Assembly (NCBI GenBank): GCA_948567375.1
Contig: OX419755.1
Location: 75,724,931 to 75,788,930 of the forward strand
DNA from: Lunularia cruciata
Taxonomy: Eukaryota; Streptophyta; Marchantiopsida; Lunulariales; Lunulariaceae
Reading direction: 5' to 3'
DNA length: 64,000 nt
The notes under the pieces are model-generated. The model was not told the origin of the DNA. It did not search any database and worked only from the letters and a program-made list of their open reading frames with translations. Below are positions 45,625 to 56,889 of the stretch, in pieces. The stretch's first letter is position 1, and the number at the start of each line of letters is the position of its first letter. The position numbers and the translations under genes were made by a program.

Positions 45625-46074
45625 TTAAGAAGCATCCAATGGCAATGGGACAGCAATAGGACAAACCTTTTTGTCCACTGTTTTGTACTTAGTGTTACAT
45701 CTCACTTCATGAACCAATTCTAGAAGTGTTTCATGAAGCTCCCTTCCTATTTCAATCACGGGTTCTCCTTTCTCCATTGCCCCAATCACCTTCTGGACTG
45801 CCTTGCCTTCTCCCCAATCCTCCATCACTCCAATGATAGTCTTGCTGTCATCCATTTCCTTTGTTGTCTTCAAAACTCTATCTTTCCCTTTCATTCTTTT
45901 CTGCAAAATTCCTGAGGTGCTCCCTACGTATGCAAAGCAAACAGTTCTTCCACTCTGGATTCCCACATAGGTCCTATCAAAATAGTCTTCCTCGCTGATC
46001 TCTTGTAGTGGGATGTAGCATATGGCACCTTGTCCTCCCACCTTCTCTGAAAAGACGCCTAGTGAAAACCTCAC
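45625..46074 (-). pseudogene. Element C protease-RT linker (open frame, one stop to RT)
   Basis: 149 open codons, ending in a TAA next to the start of the RT stretch in the same frame (LDAS, stop, LLRRTREEPRL). It has acidic/basic character (EISEEDYFDRTYVG, MKGKDRVLKTTKEMDDSK), ELVHEVRCNTKYKTVDKK and VCPIAVPLPLDAS. Position between protease and RT is the basis of the call. Confidence 0.6.
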
Positions 46075-46600
46075 CTTCCAGTAGGCTTCTCTGGATCTCT
46101 TAACTCTCTCCTGTTCCTATCGCTGCCCGGCAACATAGTAGGGAATTGCACTATTCTGGTCCCGTTCTGACTTCTAACCTTCACCACGTGAGTCCCATCA
46201 TTCAATACTTTGCTCTCCATTCTAAACAGAGAAATGAAGGGCTGTCCTAGGATCACCGGGTAGGGCAAGGTATCATGCAAAAACACGTTAATAGGCTCTG
46301 CCACATTCCCTATCTTGATTCTAACATCAGGACAAGCTCCCCACAATGCATTTCTGGTTTTATTCACTGATTTTACCTTCCAGTCAATGTCATGGTCCAC
46401 CCCAATGCCCTCCATCGTAGACCGCCTTTGACATGAGGTTGACCTTAGATCTTGAATCAATCAGCACTCTCACCGGGTTTTTCACTCCTTGCATCTTGAT
46501 CTTGCACTCGCTGCAACTCCTCACCCAAAAAGAGTCTTGCACCTCTTCCGACAAAGGCATAAAAGGCTTCTCATCCTCAAGAGGAGCATCATAAACACGT
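46071..46600 (-). pseudogene. Element C aspartic protease (broken)
   Basis: Minus strand near 46490-46440 reads VRVLIDSRSKVNLMS, matching a retropepsin active site (LIDSGSxxNLM) with Arg for Gly. A frame break follows, then an open stretch (46460-46071) with DHDIDWKVKSVNKTRNALWG, INVFLHDTLPYPVILGQPFI (the ILGxPF block of retropepsins) and RNGTRIVQFPTMLPG. Non-functional through the frame break and the Gly change. Confidence 0.75.
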
Positions 46601-46722
46601 GCTTCTCAGGTCTCACCCCCTGGCTTTTCCTGCTCAAGCTCTAGGCCAAAAGTTCCCACCTCTCCTTCAGCCTCACTCCCATCCTCGTACAGCAAAGACG
46701 TGTGCGGTCCTTCCTTGTAGAA

Positions 46723-48237
46723 TCATTTCTTCTTTTCCTTGACAAGGATGAGGTCCTGCACATCTTTCCTCAAGCTACCAAAGAACTCTTCGTTTGTGAA
46801 ACCCCTCACCTCTTGTTTCCAAAACTTGTTGGCGATCTCTTGAGGATCTAGTTCCATTTCTATGTCCTGGCTCAACAGCCAACCCGGTCCCTTCCTAGGA
46901 GATCTCTCTCTCGGCTTTTGGTTCGCTGTCCCATCTATGTCCATTTGGGACTCTTCTCCAATGCTCAAATTTTGATCCATGCTCTTTTGTGCATTGCTGA
47001 ATTGCACCTCTTTCCTTCTGACCTGCCTCCTCTCCGGTTCCACTCGTTGTTGCTTTTCCCTTGCCTGCCCTTCACTCTCTGTCCACTGATCAGATTTTTG
47101 TTTCTCTTCCACCATAGCATCCCAAGTAGCACCCACTTCTATAGTGATGACAATTATTGCCACCGGCACATCCCACCCCAACTTCCTCCGGACTTGCTCT
47201 GCAAGTCTCTTCTTCTCAACTTCTCCTAGGTCTGCACATTGTTTCACTTCACTCATTGCACTATACACACTAGGCTCAAAAGCAACGGCTGCCATACCTA
47301 GTTCACGTTTGCCCAAGTGTCTCTCCAGTAGCACCTTCATGCCTCCTTTGTTCTTGTTCAGCAGTATTGGCTCTCTAGTGTCAAAGAAGGCAACCTTCTT
47401 CATTCCGGGCTCTCCCACAAATTTCACCCGCTGCTTATGCAACGCTTCTGAGAGCTCCTGGCAATCTCTCTTGGCATGACTCTTACTATCACACCACATG
47501 CACCCATAGAGCTGCCTCTTCTCTCCGACTGGTCTTGTAGTGCTACTCCCACTTTGTAGCTGGTTGACCTTGGTGGTCAGAATTTTCAGCCCCTCCATTA
47601 GCCATGATATCTCGTCAATGGCTTCTTCTTTAGCCACCTCGCTCACTCGCTGTTCCACCTTCTCTCCTACAGACCCAACCTTGCTACTCCGAATAGACGC
47701 TTTGGCTATTGCTTCGTCATCTAGCTCTCTTTGCCTCTGCCTGCAACTCACCCAGACAACCGTCTCTTCAATCTTTCCCCACTCTATCGCTCCCAACCAA
47801 TCAGGTTGGAGTAGATCAAGTGAGTATACCAACTCATCCCGCAAATGACTATCTACAGCTCGCAAAAAATATTTAGACCTCTGCAGTTTTATGGCCTCAG
47901 CTTCACAGGCTGACAGATGTCCCAACCTCTTATTAAACTCCCTTAGGAGATCTTGAGGGCCCAAAATTTTACTCCTATTGTTCACCCAGTCCAAGAACAT
48001 GGCTTGGGTGACCCAATCCGCATCTTGTAGCAAGAATTCTTCCTTCATCATCTGAGAGAACTCCTCCCATGTCTCAGCCCCTCTCACCAAGCCCTCAACC
48101 ACCTTCCTGATTTCGAGCTCCACCAACATAGGAAACCTAGCAATGGCAATGTTCTCATCCAGATCATGAAGTTTTACCTCTCTCTAGTAGACCTTCAAGT
48201 ACTTGGTCACGTCCTTACCGTCAAAAACTCCCCTTTC
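46723..48237 (-). CDS. Element C gag (one stop near the start)
   Basis: The 468-codon frame from ATG 48129 continues an upstream stretch (FDGKDVTKYLKVY, stop, REVKLHDLDENIAIARFP) that is the usual start of this gag type. Features: GAETWEEFSQMMKEEFL, GHLSACEAEAIKLQRSKYFL and a zinc knuckle CMWCDSKSHAKRDC (C-x2-C-x4-H-x4-C). A long hydrophilic tail follows (RREVQFSNAQ-like, ERSPRKGPGWLLSQD, EVRGFTNEEFFGSLRKDVQ). The tail after the knuckle is unusually long and charged. Only one stop (near 48187) breaks it. Confidence 0.8.
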
Positions 48238-48505
48238 TAGTCTACAACAGCACGCAGACACTTCGTGACTTGTGAAGATTGCGCTTTCACCCTGTCTCTT
48301 TCCTTGTCCTGATCCTTCATGGCTCTCATGGTTGCCATGACAATCAATAAGATCTCATGTTCCCTTGTCATAGCTGCAGATGAAGCCTCTGGACCCATCT
48401 CTGCCTCAACACAACTAACTACTATCCACTTAGATCAGTCCAATTTGTCCTTGTTCCCTTCCCCAACTCCAATTGGTCCTAAAGTCTAAGCACAAGCCTC
48501 GAGAT

Positions 48506-48523
48506 TCCCCAGCATGGTCGCCA
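48506..48523 (-). promoter_or_regulatory. Element C primer-binding site
   Basis: The minus strand reads TGGCGACCATGCTGGGGA four bases after the LTR. It resembles the TGGCGACTCxGCTGGGGA type seen in several plant Ty3 elements, possibly Arg-tRNA; the tRNA assignment is from memory and not checked. Confidence 0.65.
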
Positions 48524-48527
48524 CTTA

Positions 48528-50190
48528 TGTCGGGGAATTTGTTTGACCTCAAGAGTGCACCGGGCACCTGGCTGCTTGTGCTCAGTTTGTCTTTATTGTA
48601 GTTGATTTAGAGTTTCTCGTAGACTGACATTCTCTTTCTATTCCTATGTTGGAAATCTCAACTCTGTAAGAATTTGGGGTTTTCTTTGTTTCATGAGGTT
48701 GGGTTTCTCAAGGGTTTTTGTTTGTTCTTGGCCTTCACAGAACTAGCTAGCTCACACGGTTTCAGCTATGGTTTTGGACCCGACAGTTCCTAGAAATGGC
48801 TGGGAATTTTACAAACAACAAATAGTATTCTATTTGGGCTCAACCCGACCCCAGACTACTAAATCAAACCATTCATATAGACGGACTGAGAGCTCCTAAA
48901 ATGGAGCTTCCTTGATGCTAGTCACAGCTTGAACACACCATTGTCTTAGGATTTGTCATTCATAAAATTTCAGCTGCAAGGTTCACAAGTTTGGACAAGC
49001 CACCCAACTCCAGTTCATACAATGTTTGCACTAACTTATGACAGAAAATCATTTCAGCTAGCTCTTTTCACACACACACTGTCCGACAACAGTAAAGACA
49101 ACTCACCCTCCGAACCCCTTCCTTCACCTTCCACCAACACTACCATCAATGCCTCCTTGCAAGGTTTCTGTTCTCAGCCAAAGATCCTTCCATGAAATGT
49201 CCTTAGGTCTCCTGTTCACTCAATCAATTCTTGACCTATTAACTGCTCCAGTCACTTTCGAACTTCAGCCACAATTTTTGTGAAAAACCCTATCTCCACA
49301 CACTCAGCTCCTCAATTTTCCACTTCTCAAAACACCCTTGATACATTCCCTAGTCTCATGTTCCTTTGAACCAGTCCTCTTCTTCATTCAGACTCCATTC
49401 ACAAAATACTTCCACTCTTTGCTTTCTTTTGTTGTTGCAAAGCACCTCACCTTTTGGAAACTTCTATCAGCAGTTCAGTGCACAACTATCTTTGAATCTC
49501 TGTTTTCAAAGTCCTATGCTAGCATATGCTCAGTCATTCATGTCACATGTCCTGTCACTCCTTTGTCCTCCCTAGACATCTCCCGAAAAGCCCTTTCCCT
49601 TTAGTTCCTACAGAGGCCAGCTTCTCAACTCAAAATGTCTTCTTTCTTGTCACTCCTCTGTCCTCCCTAGACATCTCCTGAAAAACCCTTTCCTTTCAGT
49701 TCTTGCATAGGCCAGCTTCTCAACTCAAAATTTCTTCTTTCCTGTCACTACTCTGTCCTCCCTAGACATCTCCCAAAAAAACCCTTTCCCTTCAGTTCCT
49801 ACACAGGCCAGCTTCTCAACTTGAAATTTCTTCTTTCTTATCAGTCCTCTGTCCTCACTAGACATCTCCCTTTCTTTCTCTTCTCCTTTCTTTCCTTATC
49901 ACCCCAAAACCCATTCAATATTTCTACTAACTTAAATACTCATGAGACCCCATAACATAAACAAAATCCAACGCTTAAGTGACATGCAAATAAACTCTGA
50001 GCTTATGTATCATTAAAGAAAATCCACCACTCAATTTCCTCCCTTCCTTAACACAAAAGAAAATCCTTGAGCTTACATGAACACAAAACAACTACCGGTT
50101 TTACCATAACATAAACCCTTGAGTTCACTAACATGAAAAACTCACACAGAATGGCACTAATACTACGTGTAGACTATTTTCCCAACAACA
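48528..50190 (-). repeat. Element C 5' LTR (1,663 bp)
   Basis: Plus strand starts TGTCGGGGAATTTG and ends TTTTCCCAACAACA, with four 95-bp minisatellite units at 49550-49870. Collinear with the 3' LTR apart from the minisatellite copy number and one 160-bp segment. Confidence 0.9.
49550..49870. repeat. 95-bp minisatellite in element C 5' LTR (about 4 units)
   Basis: CTAGACATCTCC at about 49573, 49667, 49763 and 49858, same unit as in 32325-32794 and 40568-42260. Confidence 0.9.
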
Positions 50191-50470
50191 ACGGGTAGAA
50201 GAACAAAGAGATGGAGTCCCATGAGGGAGAGGAACTCAAGGAGAACAATGCCGTTGTTACAATTGTGGCCATATTGTGCACATATCTACCAATTGTTGTG
50301 CTCATCTCCCTAGAGGCCCTTGGCCTTCATACAAACAATCTTTGAACAACATGGAGATGCGCACTGAAGAGGAGGAGATGGAAATCACTTCAGAAAACAA
50401 AGATTGCCAATAAATGTAGCTTGCGACCTTACTAGCTCAATAAGGAAGCAAAAAAGCAAGGAAGGAAGAA
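50191..50470 (+). pseudogene. Element B gag, second part with zinc knuckle
   Basis: Continuation of gag beyond element C: basic stretch, then CYNCGHIVHISTNC (C-x2-C-x4-H-x4-C, near 50250) with CCAHLPRGPWPSYKQ after it. The acidic EEEEMEITSENKD tail leads towards the protease. Stops interrupt the frame. Confidence 0.75.
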
Positions 50471-50471
50471 G

Positions 50472-50960
50472 ATGAGCATGCAAAGGTCCCAAAAGGCAAC
50501 CTCAAAATTGATTATCGTGAATGGAGTCCTAGAAGGCAATCAAGTGAAAGTATTAATAGATCTAGGAGCAATAGAGAATTTCTTGTCTTGCTCTATTGCA
50601 ATAAGATTGGGAATGGATCTAAAGAAAGATGAGAGTGAAGAAATAGAGTTATCTAATGAGCAAACATAGAGGATTGAATCATTACCTAGATGGGTAACAC
50701 TCTCTGTAGGAGAACATCAAGAAGCAATTGAGTGGCGAGTGATAGAATTAGCTCATTATGATACAATCTTAGGCATACCATGGATGGAGCATTATACCCC
50801 TATGGTAGATTAAAGGACTCAAGTAGTGAGAACCCACCAATGGTCGATCATTGGGGTTAAAGAAAAATCACACAGGCAAGAATTGTCTCTATATGTCATA
50901 GAGATTGCAGTTATCTATAAGACAAATAGATTTTATAGACCAATAGATGTTTCATGGGAA
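50472..50960 (+). pseudogene. Element B aspartic protease (broken)
   Basis: LIIVNGVLEGNQVKVLID with LGAIENFLS as active-site region (DLGA where D-S/T-G-A is expected), then RLGMDL and HYDTILGIPWMEHY, the ILGxxWM block of the retropepsin C-terminal half. A stop at about 50667 splits it. Confidence 0.8.
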
Positions 50961-50999
50961 TAAGAGAAGTCCAAAGTACACAACTCAATGGAAAAATTC

Positions 51000-52300
51000 T
51001 TGAGAAATTGAAGGATGTGGTAAATGAGTTTCAAGATGTCTTCCTAGATGATCTACCCTGAGGATTACCACCTAAAAGGAGAGTAGATCATAAAATTTAG
51101 ACACTCTTGGAAAAGACACCTCCTTGTAATCCCCCATATCGTGTATCACCTCATGAGTTGGAAGAGTGTAAGACTCAAATTGAGGATATGTTGCAGAAAG
51201 GGTTCATGCAACCCAACGTATCACCATTGGGACTCTTGTCTTGTTTGTGAAGAAGAAGGATGGTACAATACACATGTGCATTGACTATGGGGGTCTCAAT
51301 CAATAAACAATGAAGAAAAAATACCCATTACCTTGCATGGATGACTTGTTTGATCAACTCAATGGAACAAGACACTTCACCAAATTGGACTTGTGGAGCG
51401 GTTAGAATCAAATCCAAATTGCAGAGGAGGATGTGTACAAAACTGCCTTTCAAACCAAGTATGACCACTTAAAGTATCTTGTGATGCCTTTGGCATCACC
51501 AATGCACCTGCAACTTTCATGAGTCTAATGAATGACATATTTTGTCTATATTTGGATAAGTCTATTATCATCTTCTTGGATAACATCTTAGTATACAATA
51601 GCACAATGATGGAACAAAAACAACATTTACAAGAAGCCTTCCAGATTCTAAGACAAAATTGATTGTATGGCAAAATCTCAAAGTGCAAGTTTTGCAAGTC
51701 TGAAGTAGACTACTTGGCATAAGTAAGTGTGGAGTGTATTCAAGTATTGATAGATAAAATAGAGGTCATTCAAAAATGGAGTGCCCTAAAATATTAGACT
51801 CAACTCAAGAGCCTCTCGGGGTTGATGGGATTCTATCATCGATTTGTCAAGGACTTCTCTGAGGTTGCACAACCTTTAATGGCACTACTTGGCAAGAGGA
51901 AGAAGTGGATGTGAGGAACCGCACAAGAGTTGGCCTTTCAAAAATTGAAATAGTCGCCTTGCTACATGCACCAATCTTGAAGTGATATGACCCAAAACAT
52001 CCAATCAAGTCGGCTATAGATGCATCAAGTGTAGCAATAAGAGTAGTCCTACAACAAGAGTGGCATGACGGATTGCATCCAATTGCATATTTCTCTCAAA
52101 ATTTGTTATCAGCAGAGCACAACTATCACACCACAGAACAAAAAGAGTTGGCCGTTGTCCTTGCAACCAAGCATTGGAAGCACTATTTGGGCGAGAAGGT
52201 ATTTGTAGTAAACATAGACCACAAACCTCTGGTCTAACTCAAGACATAGAAAGATCTATCTTGGTGCCAAATTTGGTGGGTAGAGTGGTGACAATGCTTC
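51000..52300 (+). pseudogene. Element B reverse transcriptase and RNase H (broken)
   Basis: Linker KRRVDHKI and PPCNPPYRVSPHELEE (about 51080-51165), QKGFMQPN, KKKDGT-like region, then [26 protein letters not shown], catalytic FLDNILVYN at 51573-51599 (normally YLDDILVYS), LMGFYHRFVKDFSEVAQPL and RNase H with IDASSVAIRVVLQQ, YHTTEQKELAVVLATKHW and NIDHKPLV. Frameshifts near 51240 and 51500 and numerous TAG/TGA stops. Lineage: chromovirus-type text. Confidence 0.85.
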
Positions 52301-52539
52301 AACATGACAATCACCTACGTGGAAGGTAAGGAGCAACTTGCATATGCATTCCCTGCATGCCAATGGTAAATAGTTTGGTGGTAGAGGTTAAGATTAACCC
52401 TAAATTCTGGCAAGAGATTCTGGCTACTACAAAAACTAATCCATAGATTGTAGGAGTGTAATCATCCAAAGGTGTCACTAACACCCAAGGACTCATCTTT
52501 TTTGATGGCGGATTATAGATCCTAAATGTCCCAAAATTA

Positions 52540-53634
52540 CTCACCACCACTCTAGCAGAATGTCATGATTTGGCCATTGCAGGTCATGTCAAAGTGGACA
52601 AGATCTTGGATGCAATCCAGCGCCATTACTATTGGCTCAAGATGAGCAACAACGTGATAGACTATGTGCACAACTATCTACTCTGTCAACAGAACAAAGC
52701 TTCTAATCAAGCTCTTGTAGGGCTCCTTCAACCTCTCCTCACTCCTACACAATGTTGGGAATAAGTGAGTATGGATCTCGTCTGTGAATTACCCAAGACC
52801 ACCTCAGGGTTTGACTCCATCATGGTCTTTGTGGACCGGCTCAGCAAAATGATTCATGTATGCCCTACCACCAAGGATGTGACCGTTCCACAACTAGCTC
52901 AATTATATTTAGGTGCAATCTTCTCTCACCATGGCTTGTCTTGATTCATCACCGATAGAGGCACTCAATTCACCAATTTTTTTTGGCAATCACTCTTTGG
53001 TTTCTTCAAAACCAAGTTGGCCATGTCCATAGCTAACCACCCACAAATAGATGGACAAATAAATAGACAAATAGAGCGGGCTAATTGCACTATTGAAGAC
53101 ATGTTGCGTAACTTTACCTTAGAGGAGTAAGAGAGGTGGGACACCTTACTCCTAGTGGTGGAATTCACCTACAAAAATTCAGTGAATGCATCCACCCATG
53201 TCACTCCATTCTTCCTCATGTATGGTGAATATCCCTTCACACCTTCTAGCTTGATGAAGATCTGTCCGATGGCTACCAAGGTCAATGCAGTCAGCACATT
53301 TATTTCTAGAATCCAACAAGGTGTAGAGAGCGCCAAACACATATTATAGATTGCACAAATCGATAGAAGCAATATGCCGATACACATCATAGGCACATGG
53401 AGTTCAATGTTGGGGATCAAGTGTGGCTGCCTACAACCAACCTCACATTAGTTGGCCCTTGTAAGCTCAAACCTCATTTTATTGGGCCTTTTTCTATTCT
53501 TTGTTGAGTTGGCGCTATGGCCTATCACCTGAAGCTATCACCACACATCCAATGTTCCATGTTTCCCTACTACACAAATAGGCCATTGTTATTCCACACA
53601 AGATATTTGACCTTGTCAAACACTCATTGATTGC
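52540..53634 (+). pseudogene. Element B integrase (broken)
   Basis: Zinc region ECHDLAIAGHVKVDKI with YLLCQQNKA (one Cys lost), then MDLVCELPKT (Asp), FITDRGTQF (Asp, 52945-52970), NRQIERANCTIEDML (Glu), VVEFTYKNSVNASTHVTPFFLMYG and the C-terminal domain with NVGDQVW-like and LKPHFIGPF text broken by frameshifts. D,D-35-E residues are present. Confidence 0.85.
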
Positions 53635-53775
53635 ATGGAGGAATATGAAGTGGAATGTATCTTCCAAAAATGCATGCGTAGTACTTACCATCCACGGGTG
53701 GACTATCTAGTATAGTGGGAAGGTACCCCCTCTATGAGGCAGTCTAGGAGCCTGCTGCCAATTTGACACATGCAC
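53635..53775 (+). pseudogene. Element B chromodomain (one stop, one frameshift)
   Basis: MEEYEVECIF, then HPRVDYLV, stop, WEGTPS, and after a +1 shift YEAV, stop, EPAANL. This is the aromatic-EYEVExI...YLVKWxGxP...WEP pattern of a chromodomain, normally read as binding methylated histone H3. It identifies B as a chromovirus, in contrast to the PHD finger of element A. Confidence 0.8.
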
Positions 53776-53830
53776 CAATGTTGGTGCAAGCGTTTGAGCA
53801 ACAACTGCACAACAAGGACGTTGCGTCTTA

Positions 53831-53842
53831 AAAGGAGGGAGG
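53831..53842 (+). promoter_or_regulatory. Element B polypurine tract
   Basis: AAAGGAGGGAGG two bases before the TGTAATACC start of the 3' LTR. Confidence 0.8.
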
Positions 53843-53844
53843 TT

Positions 53845-54586
53845 TGTAATACCAAGAGTTAACCATATGATCTAGATGTGAAATTTGGTTTGGTAACATC
53901 TGGAATGATGTTTATACATGATGGAAATAATAGATCAGATAGAAGTATCAACAAAAGAATACTTCTACTAATACGACATAAACCAAAATAGATTTGAAAA
54001 CCTTAGAACCAATAGCTAGATATATGATTTAAAGGTGAGAATTGGTTTGGTAACATCTGGAAGGATGTTACACATGATGGAATAAATATATCAGAAAGAA
54101 GTATCACCAAAAGGGGACTTCTACTAATAGAGTAGGAATAGAAATATGCCTAAAATCTTTGAAAGCAATTTTAGAGGCCTAAATGGATGAATTAGGCCTC
54201 AAAAATGTGATGATCCCCCTCCCCTTCAATGGAAGAAAGGCTGGCCTTCCCTCCCTCTTGGTTTGTCTCATCGAGAGCTTTCCAACTGTATCTCACCCAT
54301 GTGATTCTAAGATTCCTACATGAAGATTCTCTAAAAGATTCCCTCCAGTCAAAGCTTGTTGGACCAACCAGATGGGACCAAGATGGACATGTCATCTATC
54401 CAAGTAAGTAATCCAAGGGTGGAGCTTGCTGACATGTCACTTATCTATGTGCTTAATCCTATGGTGGAGCTTCCTTGGAGGACATCCTCTTTGTCTATAT
54501 AATAAAGAAAATGTGCTCCTTTGGGGCATCAGAGTTTGAGTGTGAACCTTGTGTTTGTGTTTCCCTGCTATCCTTGCAACACTACA
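53845..54586 (+). repeat. Element B 3' LTR (742 bp)
   Basis: Starts TGTAATACCAAGAGT and ends TTGCAACACTACA; matches 28940-29686. TATA-like CTATATAATAAAG near 54495. Confidence 0.88.
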
Positions 54587-55299
54587 ATGGTCCATCCTTG
54601 TTTTAACTCCATATTAGTTAGATCCTCACATGTCTTTTTCTCCTTCCAATTCTAAGCTTCCTTGTAGGACTTCAAAAAACAAGCCCAATTCTTTTTCAAA
54701 TTCTTCCCAATCATGGACACAAGTAATCCATTCTAATCTCACAAGCAAGGTGGCCATGTTATTGAAGTTGCATTCTTCTAAATAGTTTTCTTACTACTAC
54801 CACCATGGATTTGTTTAAAATGCTCAAGATCCTTTAAATAATTAAGAATTTGATTGTAATAGTCTGAGCCCATTCTAAAGTGATTTTCATCACCCTTTTT
54901 CTTGCTCATAATGCCAATACAAGGAGCATTGCTTTTAGCTTTTGATTTACTCACAAGAGTACTAGTACTAGCATGGGCACAACAAAACATCTTGAGCATC
55001 TTGACTCCCTTCTATCACCTTTGCAACACTTGGCATGTTTGGAAAAACATCCTTTCAAAGTCTTAATGAAGATTAACAAGAATTAACTCTTCAAACCTCC
55101 AATAATACCAAGTTAAAACCCAAAATTCAATTGATGAGATGGACCGTTAGTGTAGGATTTCAATCATAAACTTTCTTTACAGACCATTCAGTTTAGTACA
55201 CATTTTCCTTTACGGAGTCCCGCTTGGACCATAGCCTCAAGTAAATCTTGACATTGAAACCCTATAGTTCAAAATATGATTGTTTTATTTGTTTATTTC

Positions 55300-55570
55300 T
55301 TTGTTGGCTAGGGTTGTAATTATACCTCCTATTTTAGCCCTTGTTCTTTGATGCTCTTGCTTGTTGTTCCTTTTGCACTTCTTGTTTAGCTAGGGGTTGT
55401 AATTATAGCTTGGATTTTAGCACTTGTTTTTTGGTGCTCTTGCTTGCAGTTCCTTTTGCACTTCTTGATACCTTTCTTTTTTGTTTAGTTGGGAGATGTA
55501 ATTATACTTTGGATTTTAGCCCTTGTTCTTGTGTGCTCTTGCTCCCTTTTCCTTTTGCACTTCTTGATGC
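55300..55570. repeat. Three-unit minisatellite, 80-100-bp units
   Basis: GTTGTAATTATA...ATTTTAGC(C/A)CTTGTTC...GCTCTTGCT...TTCCTTTTGCACTTCTTG is repeated three times, at about 55312, 55395 and 55496 (last copy GATGTAATTATA). Confidence 0.85.
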
Positions 55571-56159
55571 ACTTGCATTACTTTTTTGTATTTCCTTTGA
55601 GCTTTGATATTTGGCCTTTTATTCACCACTTTGCATTTCCTTCTCCAACCATACTTAGAGAATCATACTAAAGGACATGAAAAACACAAAAGTGGTGGTG
55701 GGGGATGTGGTAATGTGCAAGCCTCCTTAATTGTGGGGTTTGAATCACAACAAACCTTGCAAATAAACTTTGCTCAAATTCCACGAGTACCATCAAGGTC
55801 GGCTGCATAATAAACTCTGTTGCATAAACTGTATGTATTTAGGTTTGCAGTGTGAATTGCACTTCTTTGGTTCTCTTGCATTCCTCCAGCTCACATTAAA
55901 TATTGTTCTTCATATATGTTGTACTTGTTTTGTACCCTTATACCCACTATGCCCAAGGGGTCTATTGTGAAAACTACATTTCTCAGATTCGTTTGCAAGC
56001 ATAGGTCATCAATGGACTTGATGACCTATGACTGTACTCCATACTGCACTATGAGCTTGCATGCGTTGATATAGACCATCTGTGAAAGTTCTTCAAATTC
56101 ATCATGATAGTCTACAATCGCCTTTTAAAGATGCAGGCATCTAGCTTATCAGCCCACAA

Positions 56160-56420
56160 ATCTCCAAGTTATTCAAGAAGAGCCAAGTTATTCAAAGAAG
56201 TAATGGTGAATAATGCAAATGTTTCAGAAGGATTCAAAGGGTACTATCCAAAAAGAACAATAATTCTAAGAAGTAATTGTCAATAATGTATATGTTTCAA
56301 AAGACTTCAATGTAGATGCTTCAAAAAGCTTCAAAGAGTACTATTAAAAAAGAACTATGGTTCTAACAATCAATGATGAATAATATAGGTGCTTCAAAAA
56401 GCTTCAAAAAGTGTTAAGCA
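56160..56420. repeat. Degenerate repeats with TGCTTCAAAAAGCTTCAAA
   Basis: AAGAAGTAATGGTGAATAAT, AAGAAGTAATTGTCAATAAT and AATCAATGATGAATAAT mark three imperfect copies of about 80-110 bp, each with a TTTCA/CTTCAAA...CTTCAAAG segment. Confidence 0.6.
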
Positions 56421-56889
56421 ACAATGCAAGGTCAATTTCCATTTCTTGAACAGTTTTGTGGATGCAACGCTGCAACAATTGAGTTTATTTATTTTTATGA
56501 TTTGTTGAGTTGATCTTACTGACTTCTCACTTGAAATAATATTGCTTTGTAAGCAATTCAAGACTTTAGGGAAATTATCTCATGTATATAAAGATCCCTC
56601 AAACACCGCAAACAAAATTGACATTGCCACAAATAGCTTATTTGGTATATATGCGGAAAAACCCGCAATTAAGGAGTACGATGTATTGAGTCAAAAATTG
56701 TAATTTATTGTCCTTTCCGCGCGTCCGGCTTAGTGGATTGACTCTGCCGCAATTTAAACACTAATGGTAGCATTCAGTGGTTATCGTGATCATATTCCCA
56801 GCTGTATATCTTAGTTGCTTTCCGACATTATATGTACGAACTACATGACTGTCAAGCTACAACATCTTGCTTCTTCAATTGGTGTGCTC

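Larger units (their letters stand above)
31135..50190 (-). mobile_element. Element C: Ty3/gypsy retrotransposon with minisatellite LTRs, carrying nested element D
   Basis: Minus-strand element. Its 5' LTR is 48528-50190 and its 3' LTR 31135-42592 (about 3.7 kb after removing D). It carries gag, protease, RT, RNase H and integrase, a tRNA primer site at 48506-48523 and a polypurine tract at 42593-42607. It lies inside gag of element B. ACGG is present at both outer edges (31131-31134 and 50191-50194), consistent with a partly decayed 5-bp target duplication. The pol frame is broken by isolated stops, so C is inactive but younger than B. Confidence 0.88.
28940..54586 (+). mobile_element. Element B: chromodomain Ty3/gypsy retrotransposon, split in gag by elements C and D
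   Basis: Bounded by two direct LTRs (28940-29686 and 53845-54586), with a Met-tRNA-like primer site after the left one and a polypurine tract before the right one. Plus-strand gag (zinc knuckle), protease, RT, RNase H, integrase and chromodomain follow in the usual order, which places it with the chromoviruses. Element C (31135-50190) interrupts gag, so the net length of B is about 6.6 kb. Many stops and frameshifts make it inactive. Short target duplications at the outer ends could not be confirmed. Confidence 0.88.
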
